Positions 10,228 through 20,643 are shown, counted from the stretch's first letter. The stretch is DNA of 64,000 nucleotides from Helicobacter suis (GCF_902196125.1 NZ_CABIKG010000008.1:1-64000); one strand, 5' to 3'. A program made the numbers and translations. Notes: a model not told the origin generated them from the sequence alone.

Positions 10228-11361
10228 TTACAAACAAGATAAAGCATGATGGATAGCTATTAAATCTGCATGGGCAGGTATATCATGAACACGCAAGATA
10301 CTAGCCCCATGTGCTAAGGCTAAACCATGTAAAGCCAGTGTTCCGGCTAATCTATCCTGTACTTCTTGTTTACACACCTCCCCGATACTCCCCTTACGGC
10401 TACAGCCCACCAACAAAGGATAACCAAAGTGTAGAAAATGTTCTAAATGCTGGATAAGGCTTAGATTCTCAGTTGTGCCTTTAGAAAAGCCAAAACCAAT
10501 ATCTAAGATAATGCGATTCACTCCAGATTTTAATAACTCCTCAATTTTAGAAGTGAAAAACGCTTCTAAATCCTGCCATAAATCTTTACTTGAGAGTAAA
10601 GTACCATCCATTGGTACGCCACATGAATGCATTAAAACCACTTCTGGCTTATAGTGTTTGGCAATTTCAAGCATTTGTGCGTCTCTAAACCCATTAACAT
10701 CATTAAGCACAGCAAAACCATGTTCAAGTACAAAAGCAGCCGTTTTAGGGTTATAAGTATCAATGCTAAATTTAGTGTGCTGATAAAGTCCTTGATTTTT
10801 AATTTCTAAACACAGCTCTTTTAGGCGCGCTATTTCTATATGAGAGTCTACATAAGTGCTTGAAGGCCTAGAACTAGCCGCTCCAATATCAATATAACTA
10901 GTCTTATGCTCTAAAAAAGTTTGGATAGTTTGTAAGGCTTCTTTTGTGCTATAGCGGCTATTAGGATAAAAGCTATCTGGAGTGAGATTAATCACACCCA
11001 TTAAAGCGGGTTTAATTTGGGCCACTTTGAGGTGTTTTTCTAAAATTTGGGCTAAGTCTTTAAGGCCAAAATCTTGTTCTTTACATTTTTGGCTGAGCCG
11101 TTCTAGTTGATCTTGAGTGCCCACTAAAAGGCAATCATAGGTTTTCTTTTTTGCCAAAATACAGTCTTTAGGCGTGGCTAATTCGGCCCCTACACGCAAG
11201 GCTTCTTGTTTTAAAATCAGGGTAGCGCTTAGGGGCAAATCCTTAATTTTAAAACTAAAGAGTCGCCCCTTCTTTGCCATGATCTCTTGGCCGATTTTAT
11301 GGACTTTAATCTCTTGCAAAGCTAAAGAAAAACTTTTAGGATTTACACGCTGTAAAAACAT
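10228..11361 (-). CDS. folP: Dihydropteroate synthase with Helicobacter-type N-terminal extension
   Basis: Joins p-aminobenzoate to the pterin diphosphate in folate synthesis; target of sulfonamides. The TIM-barrel core starts near residue 118 with GVINLTPDSF, followed by IDIGAASSRP and the phosphate loop DIGFGFSKG. The first 115 or so residues are an extension also seen in H. pylori. The ATG overlaps the holB stop by one base. It is the last gene of the rppH-lysC-hobA-holB-folP operon. Confidence 0.93.
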   Translation of the reverse strand: MFLQRVNPKSFSLALQEIKVHKIGQEIMAKKGRLFSFKIKDLPLSATLILKQEALRVGAELATPKDCILAKKKTYDCLLVGTQDQLERLSQKCKEQDFGLKDLAQILEKHLKVAQIKPALMGVINLTPDSFYPNSRYSTKEALQTIQTFLEHKTSYIDIGAASSRPSSTYVDSHIEIARLKELCLEIKNQGLYQHTKFSIDTYNPKTAAFVLEHGFAVLNDVNGFRDAQMLEIAKHYKPEVVLMHSCGVPMDGTLLSSKDLWQDLEAFFTSKIEELLKSGVNRIILDIGFGFSKGTTENLSLIQHLEHFLHFGYPLLVGCSRKGSIGEVCKQEVQDRLAGTLALHGLALAHGASILRVHDIPAHADLIAIHHALSCL

Positions 11362-11993
11362 TAGACTTCTCTAGCCTTAAAAATTGCTAGGAGTAAAGGC
11401 AATAGATTATAACTAGGGCGCAAATAAAGGGCATTAGCATAAATAGCCTTTTCAAAATATTCTAGCTCTTCACTCTTAAGCGTGATATTAGCCCGTTTTA
11501 TTTCTCCAAGTAAAGCGCTAATTTGCATTTGTGTTTCCCCTTTACTCCAATTTTCTTGATCAATTCTTTGTAAGTAGCGATACATTTCATCTAAACTACA
11601 GGTGCGTAAATCTAATCCAAAGGGCTTAGGCGTGGGTTTGCTGCGTTTATCTATACATGGCAAACGCGAGCGCATAGTGGGCAATAGTGCATGTTTATGC
11701 TTAGCAAATAGAATAAATAGCGTCTTTTCAGGGGGTTCTTCTAAGATTTTAAGCAAGGCATTTTGGGCAAAGATATTAAAAGTGTTAGCCGCAATGATTA
11801 AGATTTTTTCTTCCCTAGCGCTTAGAGTAGCGCGCCGTTTAATTTCATGGGCATGATCAATTTTAAGTTCTTCTTCTACAAATAACTCTATTAAAACCGG
11901 TGTGTTTTGCTCTAAAAAGTACTGTTTTAACTCCACTTGGTAACTTTTAGCCTCCTCACAAGGTATATTTGCATAAATAAGGCTACTTGTCAT
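11361..11993 (-). CDS. holB: DNA polymerase III delta' subunit
   Basis: Clamp-loader subunit. 210 residues, short for the family (bacterial delta' is often over 300), but this is usual in Helicobacter. The segment IAANTFNIFAQNALLKILEEPPE, here split by a key Asn-Ala-Leu-Leu-Lys, is the classic delta'/gamma signature, and TMRSRLPC contains the SRC-like motif. No Walker A, as expected for delta'. The ATG overlaps the hobA stop as ATGA. Confidence 0.9.
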   Translation of the reverse strand: MTSSLIYANIPCEEAKSYQVELKQYFLEQNTPVLIELFVEEELKIDHAHEIKRRATLSAREEKILIIAANTFNIFAQNALLKILEEPPEKTLFILFAKHKHALLPTMRSRLPCIDKRSKPTPKPFGLDLRTCSLDEMYRYLQRIDQENWSKGETQMQISALLGEIKRANITLKSEELEYFEKAIYANALYLRPSYNLLPLLLAIFKAREV

Positions 11994-12511
11994 GCTAAAA
12001 TCACCTTTCCTAATAAAGCGTCTAATAACATGCGCTCAAAAACCCTATAGAGTTGGAGTAATTGGTGATCGCTTAAGGGGTCTAAAGAATTAAAGCTCAT
12101 GATCTCCTCTCTAGGGGGTGAATCAAAAGCCCATAAAAGCCCGCGTTCTTGCAAGACTAAATTAGCCATTGGGGTGTTAAAAGCCCCCACATACCACAGA
12201 ATATGGCTTTGATAAACAAGATTTAAAGTATCACTTACCAATGCATTTTCTGACTGATCTAAACGGGATTTAAGAGCTGTTGGGATTTCAAAAACAGGGA
12301 TTAAAGGACGCAAGGGGTGGTTATTTAAATCAGAGAGGACATAAAGTTTAAACCATGTACGCTTTGTATCTGTATCCATTAAAATACTCCCCCCTTCTAT
12401 GACATGTTTGATCGCCTGAATACAAGAAATCCAGTTGCAACTTTGTAGCCAATCGCTTAAAAAAGAAGGTTGATCTTGTAAAATAGGATACAACCATTCA
12501 GAAAAGCGCAT
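11990..12511 (-). CDS. hobA: HobA, DnaA-binding initiation factor
   Basis: Structural partner of DnaA at the Helicobacter origin, a functional counterpart of E. coli DiaA (phosphosugar-isomerase-like fold). The 173-residue length and position between lysC and holB match H. pylori HP1230. The lysC stop lies two bases upstream, and the gene overlaps holB by four bases. Assigned mainly from gene order and the family's WLYPIL and SPPREEIMSF segments. Confidence 0.88.
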   Translation of the reverse strand: MRFSEWLYPILQDQPSFLSDWLQSCNWISCIQAIKHVIEGGSILMDTDTKRTWFKLYVLSDLNNHPLRPLIPVFEIPTALKSRLDQSENALVSDTLNLVYQSHILWYVGAFNTPMANLVLQERGLLWAFDSPPREEIMSFNSLDPLSDHQLLQLYRVFERMLLDALLGKVILA

Positions 12512-12513
12512 TC

Positions 12514-13716
12514 CTATAATTCTAATTTAAAAGCGGCATGCAGTGTTTTTAAAGCTAGCTGTGCTAAGGCAACATCTACCACAACCGAAATTTTAATCTC
12601 ACTCGTGCCAATCATTAAAATATTGATATTTTCTTTGGCTAAAGCTTTAAAGGCCGCGCTAGCAATCCCTGAATGAGAGCGCATACCAACCCCCACAACA
12701 GAGATTTTAGCGATTTGATCATCACATTCTACCGATCCAATATCTTGTAGGTTTTTTAAAACCTGTTTACAAGTCTCTAAATCCTCTTTAGCCACCGTAA
12801 AGTTAATATCTGTCTTGCCATTGCGCCCCACCGTCTGCACGATTAAATCAATATTAATATTTGCATCTGCTAAAAGCCCAAAGATTTCTCCAGCAATTCC
12901 GGGATAATCGCGCGCATCTATGATATTTACACGCGCTTGATCTGTATCCATAGCAATAGCGCTTACGATAGGTTTTTCCACAATTTGCTCCTCTGAAGTG
13001 ATGCGCGTTCCCTCTGCTGTGTTAAATGAACTACGGGTAACTAGCGGAATGTGATACTTTTTAGCTAACTCTACTGAGCGGTTAAATAAAACTTTGGCCC
13101 CCATAGAGGCTAGTTCTAACATTTCCTCATAACTAATTTGATCGATTTTTCTAGCCTGCGGTACAATGCGCGGATCTGTGGTATAAATCCCATCTACATC
13201 TGTATAAATTTCACAAAGATCGGCATGTAGTGCCCCAGCTAAGGCTACCGCGCTTAGATCACTCCCACCTCTGCCTAAAGTGGTGATCTCCCCATGTACA
13301 CTTATTCCTTGAAACCCAGCCACCACCACTACAAAATTTTGGGCTAAAAGTTCTTGGATTTTAGAAGGGTTGATCTCTAAGATTTGGGCTTTGCTATAGT
13401 GTGAATCTGTAAGAATCCCTGCCTCTCTCCCACTTAAAGAACAAGCCTTTTGCCCTAAAGATTCTAAAGCAATGGCTAATAAGGCACTCGCAATTTGTTC
13501 CCCACTACTTAATAGCCTGTCTAATTCTCTTTGATTGGGGCGCGTACCAAAATAGCGGGCTAGATTTAATAAATCATCTGTACTATCCCCCATAGCCGAA
13601 ACCACCACCACCAGATCTTCAAAGTGCTTTTTACTCTCAAGTACCCGTTTAGCCACAGCCTCAATACGCACACAGCCCCCCATACTAGTCCCCCCAAACT
13701 TTTGGACTACTAGCAC
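12514..13716 (-). CDS. lysC: Aspartate kinase
   Basis: Phosphorylates aspartate, the first step to lysine/diaminopimelate, threonine and methionine. 400 residues. KFGGTSMGG opens the amino-acid kinase domain, and GRGGSDLSAVALA and TDVDGIYTTDPR are the family sites. Two ACT regulatory domains (about 260-400) imply feedback control. The GTG start directly follows the rppH stop. Confidence 0.95.
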   Translation of the reverse strand: MLVVQKFGGTSMGGCVRIEAVAKRVLESKKHFEDLVVVVSAMGDSTDDLLNLARYFGTRPNQRELDRLLSSGEQIASALLAIALESLGQKACSLSGREAGILTDSHYSKAQILEINPSKIQELLAQNFVVVVAGFQGISVHGEITTLGRGGSDLSAVALAGALHADLCEIYTDVDGIYTTDPRIVPQARKIDQISYEEMLELASMGAKVLFNRSVELAKKYHIPLVTRSSFNTAEGTRITSEEQIVEKPIVSAIAMDTDQARVNIIDARDYPGIAGEIFGLLADANINIDLIVQTVGRNGKTDINFTVAKEDLETCKQVLKNLQDIGSVECDDQIAKISVVGVGMRSHSGIASAAFKALAKENINILMIGTSEIKISVVVDVALAQLALKTLHAAFKLEL

Positions 13717-14187
13717 TTAAAGATACCCTTCCTTGCGAAAATAGCCAATGACTTGCCTATAAACTTGCCGTTTAAAATACACCACTCTATGGAATAAATC
13801 CTTAGTTTTGACAAAACAATAGCGATCAAACTCCGGACAAAGGGTTTTAATGTTAACCAGAGCGTTATTTTTTAGCCGCACTAAAAAGTACTTTTGTCTT
13901 TGGCCATCAAAGGGGTAAAGTTTTTTAGTCATAGTTGGGGGGAAATCATAGGTGATCCACTTAGGATATTCAGCAATCACTTCTATAGCATCTGTGCCTA
14001 TTTCCTCTAAAAGCTCGCGGTATAGTGCCATTAAAGGCGTCTCGCCTTGATCAATGCCTCCTTGAGGAAACTGCCATGCTCCTTGAATATCAATGCGCTG
14101 TGCGATTAAAAACTCACAATCACTAGGATAATGTGAGGAAAGCACAACAGCGGCCACATTAGGCCGATAACTTTTCTTAGTGTCCAT
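13717..14187 (-). CDS. rppH: RNA pyrophosphohydrolase (Nudix)
   Basis: Removes pyrophosphate from 5'-triphosphate mRNA and so starts decay (also annotated nudH/invA). 156 residues. The Nudix box runs from GGIDQGE (about 43-49) to RELLEEIG (about 57-64) with all conserved acidic positions. First gene of the five-gene operon to folP, with no gap to lysC. Confidence 0.93.
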   Translation of the reverse strand: MDTKKSYRPNVAAVVLSSHYPSDCEFLIAQRIDIQGAWQFPQGGIDQGETPLMALYRELLEEIGTDAIEVIAEYPKWITYDFPPTMTKKLYPFDGQRQKYFLVRLKNNALVNIKTLCPEFDRYCFVKTKDLFHRVVYFKRQVYRQVIGYFRKEGYL

Positions 14188-14290
14188 GCTTGTCCTTTAG
14201 CTATTTGCACCCTTTTAGGAAAACTAAAGAACATTATAGCACACACAAAACTAAGACAGAAAAGACCCCCGCTGTAACTAAATGATCGGA

Positions 14291-14593
14291 TTATTTTTTA
14301 AGAGTAGGGATAAATTTTGATAGCGCATCAATATCTTCATCACTCAAGGTCTGTGCCTGTGCATGCATCACACCACCAGCCCCATACCGATTAAGCGTAC
14401 CGGCTTTATAGCCCGCTAAATCCTCTTTAATCGTGGCGCTATCTAAAGTGTTAACCACATGCCCTTTGCCAAATGCTTTTTTATCCATAGCAGGCCCATG
14501 GCATCCGGCACATCTTTTAACAAGCGCAGATGGATCGGCCGCTCCTAAAAAGCTAAACCCCAACACAAAGCCTACAAGCAAGCACTTTTTCAC
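14291..14593 (-). CDS. Periplasmic cytochrome c553
   Basis: Small class I cytochrome c, 100 residues with a signal peptide (1-18). Heme is attached at CAGCH (28-32), and Met76 in GGVMH is the likely sixth ligand. It probably carries electrons from the bc1 complex to the cbb3 oxidase, whose ccoN and ccoO genes lie at the other end of this window. The ATG has an AAGGAG ribosome site. Divergent from hemW. Confidence 0.92.
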   Translation of the reverse strand: MKKCLLVGFVLGFSFLGAADPSALVKRCAGCHGPAMDKKAFGKGHVVNTLDSATIKEDLAGYKAGTLNRYGAGGVMHAQAQTLSDEDIDALSKFIPTLKK

Positions 14594-14658
14594 ACAATCT
14601 CCTTACGATTATTTTTATCAAAAAACATGCTAAGATGATACTATTTAAAGATTAAGCC

Positions 14659-15717
14659 ATGTTTAAAACCCCGTGCCCTAGTAGCCTGTATTTGCATATT
14701 CCTTTTTGTCAAAGCAAATGTGGCTACTGCGCTTTTAATTCCTTTGTGGGTTTAGATACGCTAAAAGAGGCCTACACACAGGCTTTAATCTGTGATCTCA
14801 AAACAAGTCTAGCAACCTCCCCTGTACTTGCCTCTATCTTTGTAGGTGGGGGTACGCCAAATAGCCTTAAGCCTAAGTTTTATGAGCAAATTTTTAACAC
14901 GATTAACAAATACGCTTATTTAAAATCAGATATAGAAATCACTTTGGAGGCTAATCCAGATTTAATTAATCAAGAGTGGTGCTATGCATTAAAACAACTA
15001 GGGGCTACCCGTCTTTCTATAGGTGTACAGAGCTTTTTTCCTGATAAGTTGTGCCTTTTACAAAGAGAACACGATCACAGCGCTATTTTTAAAGCACTTG
15101 ATATGGCCTATAAAAGTGGCTTTGAGCATTTAAGCATTGATCTAATCTATAACACCCCATTAGATACAAAGAAGCGCCTAGAAGAAGAATGCAAACAAGC
15201 CGCTCAACTCCCCATTGATCACCTTTCAGCCTACAGCCTCACCCTAGAGGATAATACAAGGTTGACCAAAGACATGAACCCTTGTGAACTTCTCCATTTA
15301 GACACATTTCTTAAAGAATGTCTAAAAGATAGGGGATTTAAACAGTATGAAGTTTCTAATTATGCTAGAGATTATCAAGTACGCCACAATTTAGGCTACT
15401 GGGAGGGTTTGGAGTATTTTGGTTGTGGGGCGGGGGCTGTAGGGAGGATAAAAGATCAAAGGCTGTATAAAATTAAAGATGTTGTTACCTACATAGATAA
15501 CCCTTGTAAAGTACGCGTAGAAAATCTAAGCCAAAAAGATTTATGGTTTGAATCGTTGTTTTTAGGTTTGCGCTGTGCTTTGGGCGCACCCTTAGAAGGC
15601 TTAGATTCTTTAAAAGTCCAAACACTTCTAAAAGAGAAAATCTGCATCATAAAAGATAAAAGGCTACTTGCTAGGAATTTTTTCCTAGCAGATGAAATTG
15701 CCCTGTGGTTGCTCTAA
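14659..15717 (+). CDS. hemW: Radical SAM heme chaperone HemW (HemN-like)
   Basis: 352-residue radical SAM protein. The cluster-binding cysteines are C17, C21 and C24 (CX3CX2C), followed by FVGGGTPN. The length and lack of the longer HemN N-terminal region favour HemW, which delivers heme to respiratory enzymes, over coproporphyrinogen dehydrogenase. ATG at 14659. It ends at the base before the flaA stop on the other strand, with no terminator space between them. Confidence 0.88.
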   Translation: MFKTPCPSSLYLHIPFCQSKCGYCAFNSFVGLDTLKEAYTQALICDLKTSLATSPVLASIFVGGGTPNSLKPKFYEQIFNTINKYAYLKSDIEITLEANPDLINQEWCYALKQLGATRLSIGVQSFFPDKLCLLQREHDHSAIFKALDMAYKSGFEHLSIDLIYNTPLDTKKRLEEECKQAAQLPIDHLSAYSLTLEDNTRLTKDMNPCELLHLDTFLKECLKDRGFKQYEVSNYARDYQVRHNLGYWEGLEYFGCGAGAVGRIKDQRLYKIKDVVTYIDNPCKVRVENLSQKDLWFESLFLGLRCALGAPLEGLDSLKVQTLLKEKICIIKDKRLLARNFFLADEIALWLL

Positions 15718-17274
15718 CTAAGTTAAGAGCCGTAAAATGTTTTGTTGCACGGTGTTAGCCTGACTCATAGCATAACTGCCAGATTGGGCTAAGATATTAT
15801 TTTTACTAAAGTTAGCGCTCTCTTCGGCAAAATCCACATCTCTAATTTGTGATTCAGCAGCCTTTACATTCACTTGGGTGATCGTGATGTTATTAACAGT
15901 GCTGACCATTTGGTTTTGCACAGAACCTAAATCAGAGCGGATTTTATCTAGCATTTTTTGTGCAGACTCAGCAACATCCATCACCACCATAGCGCCCCTA
16001 AGAGTGGTAACCCCAGAACCTAAAGTGAGATTTTCTGCAGCAATGGTTTTATTGTAGTTAGCCCCTGAGGCAGAGCGCACGGCTTGGTTAAATTCACCTA
16101 AGACATCTCTAAGATTAACCGTAGTATTAGCCGTTTCTCCCTTACCAAAACCAATGGCTTTATAACCGGCATTTGGATCGGTTACATTGGCCCCAGAAAC
16201 AATTAAAATATCCCTAGCATCTTGGCGCACTAAAGAAAGACGGCCAAAATTTAAAGAACCACTTGTAACCTTTTGGCCTCCATTCATGGTATCTACAGCC
16301 ATAGTGCCAGAACCGCCCTTTTGATTGCCCCCTGCATCATCAGCTTTAAGACTAATCCCCCTGCCATCAAGACTTCTAAGATTAAGCCGTCCTTTGGCAT
16401 CTGTATAGGCTTCTACACCGGTTTGGGAGGTTACAGCATTAAGAGCAGCAATCAAACGGCCATCGCTATCATTTTTCTTAATGCCCACTACATTACCTAT
16501 ATGAACACCGTTAAGTACTATGTTATCTAGGTTACCCGAACGCACAGCCGTATCTGAAGTGGAGATCACATTAGCCGTAGCCCGTACACCTGTTGTATTA
16601 GAGTTTTTATTAATCACCTCTGCTAACACACCAAGACCCGTACCTGCAGAAGTAGAAATCTTCACGCTTTCTAAAGTTACATCATGGGTACCATTAACCT
16701 GTTTGAAAGTTAAGGCCACCTCCCCAGCGGCGGTGATAAGACTACCGGTTACAATCTTTGTTTGCCCGATTTTATCTGAAGTAGCTGACCCGATACTAGC
16801 CTTAATGGTCTCATTAGAATACGCCCCCACTTGGAACTCTTTATTAGAAAACGCACCGGATAATAAAGTTTGTCCATTATAAGAGGTGGTAGTCCCGATA
16901 TTATCCAAACTTTGAATCAAGCGCACAATATCAGCCTGAAGGGCTTTTCTGGATTGGGTATTTTGCCCATCTTGAGCGGCCTGTGTAGCCTTAGTTTTGA
17001 TGGTATCTAAAATCTTAATTTGCTCATCCATTGCCTTATCTGCAATTTGGATAATGCCCATACCATCATTGGTATTAGAAATAGCCTGCCCTAAACTTTT
17101 AGCCTGAGAGCGCAATGAATCTGCAATGGTCATACCCGAAGCGTCATCAGCTGCCTTGTTAATGCGCAAACCAGAACTCAAGCGTTCAAGCGATTCTTTC
17201 AAATCGCGTTGTGTTACTAGCCCCACCGCGTGGGCGTTTAACGCATTGATATTCGTGTTAACCTGAAATGCCAT
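15718..17274 (-). CDS. flaA: Major flagellin FlaA
   Basis: 518-residue flagellin, main subunit of the sheathed filament. The conserved ND0/ND1 start ([17 protein letters not shown]) and the CD0 end ([14 protein letters not shown]) flank a variable middle (about 170-400) that is exposed on the filament. The match to H. pylori FlaA is close throughout, so it is flaA rather than flaB. ATG at 17274 with an AAGGAG ribosome site and a sigma-28-like promoter at 17324-17350. It is monocistronic and convergent with hemW. Confidence 0.97.
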   Translation of the reverse strand: MAFQVNTNINALNAHAVGLVTQRDLKESLERLSSGLRINKAADDASGMTIADSLRSQAKSLGQAISNTNDGMGIIQIADKAMDEQIKILDTIKTKATQAAQDGQNTQSRKALQADIVRLIQSLDNIGTTTSYNGQTLLSGAFSNKEFQVGAYSNETIKASIGSATSDKIGQTKIVTGSLITAAGEVALTFKQVNGTHDVTLESVKISTSAGTGLGVLAEVINKNSNTTGVRATANVISTSDTAVRSGNLDNIVLNGVHIGNVVGIKKNDSDGRLIAALNAVTSQTGVEAYTDAKGRLNLRSLDGRGISLKADDAGGNQKGGSGTMAVDTMNGGQKVTSGSLNFGRLSLVRQDARDILIVSGANVTDPNAGYKAIGFGKGETANTTVNLRDVLGEFNQAVRSASGANYNKTIAAENLTLGSGVTTLRGAMVVMDVAESAQKMLDKIRSDLGSVQNQMVSTVNNITITQVNVKAAESQIRDVDFAEESANFSKNNILAQSGSYAMSQANTVQQNILRLLT

Positions 17275-17323
17275 GATAACTCCTTGTTAATCTTCCTAAA
17301 GCTTCCTTGCTTTGGCGTTTGCA

Positions 17324-17350
17324 ATATCGGTTAAAAATGCTTTTACTCAA
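17324..17350 (-). promoter_or_regulatory. Sigma-28 (FliA) type promoter of flaA
   Basis: On the minus strand TTGA, 15 bases, then ACCGATAT, close to the FliA consensus TAAA-N15-GCCGATAA. It lies about 50 bases before the flaA ATG. Late flagellar genes of Helicobacter are read by this sigma factor. Confidence 0.65.
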
Positions 17351-17363
17351 CCCCATTTAAAAA

Positions 17364-19022
17364 TTAACCCATTTTAGGGACCGGTACAACTTGGGGAAAT
17401 CCATAGGCAATAATGGTAATGATGATTCCAATTAGAATCACAAATAAAATAGAATACTTCACTGTAAATTTAAATAGATCAGATTCTTTGCCGGCTAAAC
17501 CCACCGCAGCGCAGGCAATTGCAATGCTTTGGGGGCTAATCATCTTGCCTAAAGTCCCCCCTACAGTGTTAGCTGTAATGGTTAAAATTTCAGGAATTTT
17601 CAAATTATTAGCGGTGAGTTGTTGGAGCGATCCAAAGAGTAAATTAGAACTTGTATCACTTCCGGTTAAAAACACACCCACCCAGCCAATAATAGGCGAG
17701 AAGAAAGTAAAGGCTTTACCGGTATGGGTGAGTGCTAGCGCCATTGTCGCTGAAATCCCGCTATAGTTAGAAACATAAGCAAAACTTAACACAAGTCCAA
17801 TTGTAAGAACCGGATAGCGCATCTCTTTAAGTGTCTCGCCAAAAACGCCCACCGCCTCACTCATCTTAACTTTTAACACAAGTACACTCAAAATAGCCGC
17901 AACAAAAATAGCTGTACCTACCGTGTTAATTAAGGGAAGTTTAAAAACAACGGGGGCTGTTGGGCTTTTACCCTCCATGACAAAGGGAGCGCTCTTAAAA
18001 ATCTTTTGGCTAATGCTTGTAAATTCAAAGTAAAAATCAGAAAATGCGAGTAATCCCCCCTTAGCAAAGAGACTTTTAAACCAAGGTTGTGTCCAGACAA
18101 TAATGGCTAAAATCAAAATAATAAAGGGAGTCCAAGCGATTAAAATTTCATAAATTGGGTGTTGGTGGTGGGTGCTTTGGGTTTGTCCATCACTTCTAAA
18201 AATGTGCTTGGGTTGCCAAAAGCGCAAAAATACAGCTGTAGCTACTAAAGAAATGATGGCTGAGAGAATCCCGGGAAGTTCAGGGCCTAGATAGTTAGAA
18301 CTTAAATACTGGACTAAAGCAAAGCTAAAAGCAGCAACAAAAATAGCGGGGAAAGTTTCTTTAATCCCGCGCAGCCCATCCATTAAAAAGACGATAAAAA
18401 AAGGTACAAGTAAACTAATGAAAAATAAAAGCTTACCCGCCATAGCGCTAATAGCTAGCGCGCTTACCCCCACCGCTCCAGCCATTGCTGTAATGGGAAT
18501 GCCCACCGCTCCAAAGGCTACCGGTGCGGTATTAGCAATTAAGCATAGCCCGGCAGCATAAAGCGGATTTAGCCCTAGTCCGGCTAAAATGGCTGCTGTA
18601 ATGGCTACAGGCCCTCCAAAACCAATCGCACCTTCTAAAAACGATCCAAAACAAAAGCCAACTAGAATCACTAAAATGCGGTGATCGGGGGTGATGGATT
18701 GTACACTTTCTTTTAAGATTTCAAAATACCCAGATTTGACACTTAGTTTATAGGAAAATATCGCCGCGATGATAATCCATGCAATAGGCCATAGGCCATA
18801 AAGAAAACCATAGGCAAAGCTAGCCCACACCATCGCTATAGGCATTTTATACACAATAAGCGCGATGAGTGCTGAGAGCGCAACACTTAAAAACGCGGCT
18901 ACATGCCCTTTTAACTTAAAGACAATCAAGGACATGAAAAACAGCACAATGGGTAAGACAGCAACCAGCGCGCTAAGCCAAATATTTCCCAGTAAGGGGG
19001 CATAAACCTGATGCCATTGCAT
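17364..19022 (-). CDS. lctP: L-lactate permease
   Basis: 552-residue lactate/proton symporter, about 12-14 helices. Family segments include GSFLEGAIGFGGPVAITAA and ISPQSIAIACAA near the C-terminus. ATG at 19022. It gives access to host lactate, a key Helicobacter carbon source. H. pylori has two adjacent copies; only one is seen here. Downstream of it comes flaA with its own promoter. Confidence 0.93.
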   Translation of the reverse strand: MQWHQVYAPLLGNIWLSALVAVLPIVLFFMSLIVFKLKGHVAAFLSVALSALIALIVYKMPIAMVWASFAYGFLYGLWPIAWIIIAAIFSYKLSVKSGYFEILKESVQSITPDHRILVILVGFCFGSFLEGAIGFGGPVAITAAILAGLGLNPLYAAGLCLIANTAPVAFGAVGIPITAMAGAVGVSALAISAMAGKLLFFISLLVPFFIVFLMDGLRGIKETFPAIFVAAFSFALVQYLSSNYLGPELPGILSAIISLVATAVFLRFWQPKHIFRSDGQTQSTHHQHPIYEILIAWTPFIILILAIIVWTQPWFKSLFAKGGLLAFSDFYFEFTSISQKIFKSAPFVMEGKSPTAPVVFKLPLINTVGTAIFVAAILSVLVLKVKMSEAVGVFGETLKEMRYPVLTIGLVLSFAYVSNYSGISATMALALTHTGKAFTFFSPIIGWVGVFLTGSDTSSNLLFGSLQQLTANNLKIPEILTITANTVGGTLGKMISPQSIAIACAAVGLAGKESDLFKFTVKYSILFVILIGIIITIIAYGFPQVVPVPKMG

Positions 19023-19105
19023 GGTTTTCCTTTATCTTAAATTAAAAACCGCTTAGTATAACATAAACTGCGGGCTAGCCGTGATCACTTGTATCAAAAA
19101 TAGGG

Positions 19106-19663
19106 CTATTTATTCAAAAAGCAACGCATGCCTGCAAACCCCCTTAAACCTTTTTCTGCTAGAAGTGTGGCTAGTTCTAAGCGCATACCCCCTAGTGCAA
19201 ATAAATGTTGTTTTACCTCTAAGCAAAATTGATCTAAATAATCTAATCCTAGTGGGGGTGCTTTATTAGGTGTAGCAAGAATGGGGCTTAGGGTGCAAAA
19301 CTGCGCCCCTAAATCTAAAGCTTGCATGACTTCTAAGGCGTTGTGGGCACTATAAAAACTACTTAGAGTGGGCGGAATTGTTATAATACCTGCAAGTTCT
19401 GCTCCCTTGACATGCACGCCCATAAAGCCGTGTTCTAACGCCTTTTGTACACTTAATTCAAGACTAGCTAGGTTAAGATAACTGATAACATGGTGGGCAT
19501 AGCAGGTTTGTACAAAAAGTTTTAAATGAGAATTGGCTATTTGTGTAACTCTTAGGCATGCTCTATCAATGGAGTGGGTTTTAAAAACAGATTGTAAAAG
19601 GGTTTGAAAAGCCTCTGTAGAAAGATGATTGATAAAAGCAGGGGTGATCCAATAAGCTTCCAG
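19106..19663 (-). CDS. ThiE/TenI-like protein without a standard start codon
   Basis: The reading frame encodes a thiamine-phosphate-synthase/TenI type TIM barrel: YWITPAF at the start, GVHVKG in the middle, TLSPILATPNKAPPLGLDYL and ALGGM towards the end. Homology starts well upstream of the first ATG (19423). The open stretch from there back to an in-frame stop above 19669 has no ATG, GTG or TTG. A CTG at 19663 follows the upstream stop, with AAGGAG 14 bases before it, and would give 185 residues. Alternatives are a damaged start or another rare start codon. Whether it makes thiamine phosphate or is TenI-like is unresolved. Confidence 0.6.
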   Translation of the reverse strand: MEAYWITPAFINHLSTEAFQTLLQSVFKTHSIDRACLRVTQIANSHLKLFVQTCYAHHVISYLNLASLELSVQKALEHGFMGVHVKGAELAGIITIPPTLSSFYSAHNALEVMQALDLGAQFCTLSPILATPNKAPPLGLDYLDQFCLEVKQHLFALGGMRLELATLLAEKGLRGFAGMRCFLNK

Positions 19664-19668
19664 ATTGT

Positions 19669-19890
19669 TTAAAGGCGCTCCTTAGAGTTTTCTTTAAGCA
19701 TGGCAGATATGGATTTTGAGATCAAGGCAAAGAAGCTAAAAAGAGCAAAAACAAAGAGACTTAAAAAGATCGAGACCACTAAACCAAAATCGCTAAAGAT
19801 AAAAAAACACAATCCCCCGCAAGCTAGCGCAATCCCTGCAAACAACCCGGCAAAGAAATCTAAACATGAAATCAGTGTATCTTTACTCAT
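19669..19890 (-). CDS. Small membrane protein, unknown function
   Basis: 73 residues with two predicted membrane helices (about 10-33 and 36-58) and a charged C-terminus. It sits between atpB and the ThiE-like gene on the same strand, eight bases after atpB. I do not recognise a family. The close spacing suggests co-transcription with atpB, but nothing shows a role in ATP synthase. Confidence 0.6.
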   Translation of the reverse strand: MSKDTLISCLDFFAGLFAGIALACGGLCFFIFSDFGLVVSIFLSLFVFALFSFFALISKSISAMLKENSKERL

Positions 19891-19898
19891 GTTAAAAC

Positions 19899-20579
19899 TT
19901 AATGTTGCTCATCTACTAAAACAGCGCCTGCCAAATAAACATAGGTTAAAATCATGAAGACAAAGGCTTGTAAAATGCCCATGAAAAAGAGTACCATAAA
20001 GGGCGCAACTGGAATAACCCATGGTACAAGTAAAAGCATGATGAGTAAAAACATATCATCGCCCTTAATATTCCCAAAGAGCCTAAAGGATAAAGAAATA
20101 ATACGCGAGAGGTGTGAAACAATTTCTACAGGGAACATAATAGGCATGAGCCATTTAACTGGCCCTAAAAAATGGGCAAAATAGCGCACAAAACCCTGCG
20201 TACGGATACCCTCAAAGTGGTAGTAGAAAAAGACAATAAGGGCTAATACAAGTGTAAAACTCCAATTTGCCGTAGGCGCTTCAAAACCCGGGATAATACC
20301 TATCATATTGGCATAGAAAACAAAAAGCGCAATGGTGCCGGTTAGAGGAAAATATTTGCGCGCTAATTCCTCGCCAATGACATCTTTAGCCACAGATAAA
20401 ATCCCCTCAATCACAGCCTCATAGATATTTTGTAGCCCAAAGGGTACCATTTGCAATCTTTGAGCGGCTATTTTGCTAACGATTAGAGTAAAAAGGGCGC
20501 AAAACACCGCATAAAACCCGATGATAAAATTGTGATCGTCATTAATTAGACCTGCAAAAGTAAAAACCCGATGATCCAT
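19899..20579 (-). CDS. atpB: ATP synthase F0 subunit a
   Basis: 226-residue membrane subunit of the proton channel. The essential arginine helix is seen in SLSFRLFGN (about 161-169), with [11 protein letters not shown] (about 51-61) upstream. ATG at 20579 with GGAGAAGG ahead. As in H. pylori, atpB is apart from the other atp genes. Confidence 0.93.
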   Translation of the reverse strand: MDHRVFTFAGLINDDHNFIIGFYAVFCALFTLIVSKIAAQRLQMVPFGLQNIYEAVIEGILSVAKDVIGEELARKYFPLTGTIALFVFYANMIGIIPGFEAPTANWSFTLVLALIVFFYYHFEGIRTQGFVRYFAHFLGPVKWLMPIMFPVEIVSHLSRIISLSFRLFGNIKGDDMFLLIMLLLVPWVIPVAPFMVLFFMGILQAFVFMILTYVYLAGAVLVDEQH

Positions 20580-20643
20580 GCCTTCTCCAAAATTTCTATT
20601 ATAACAAAATTACCCAAATCCAAACTTACTACAGGCTAACCTA

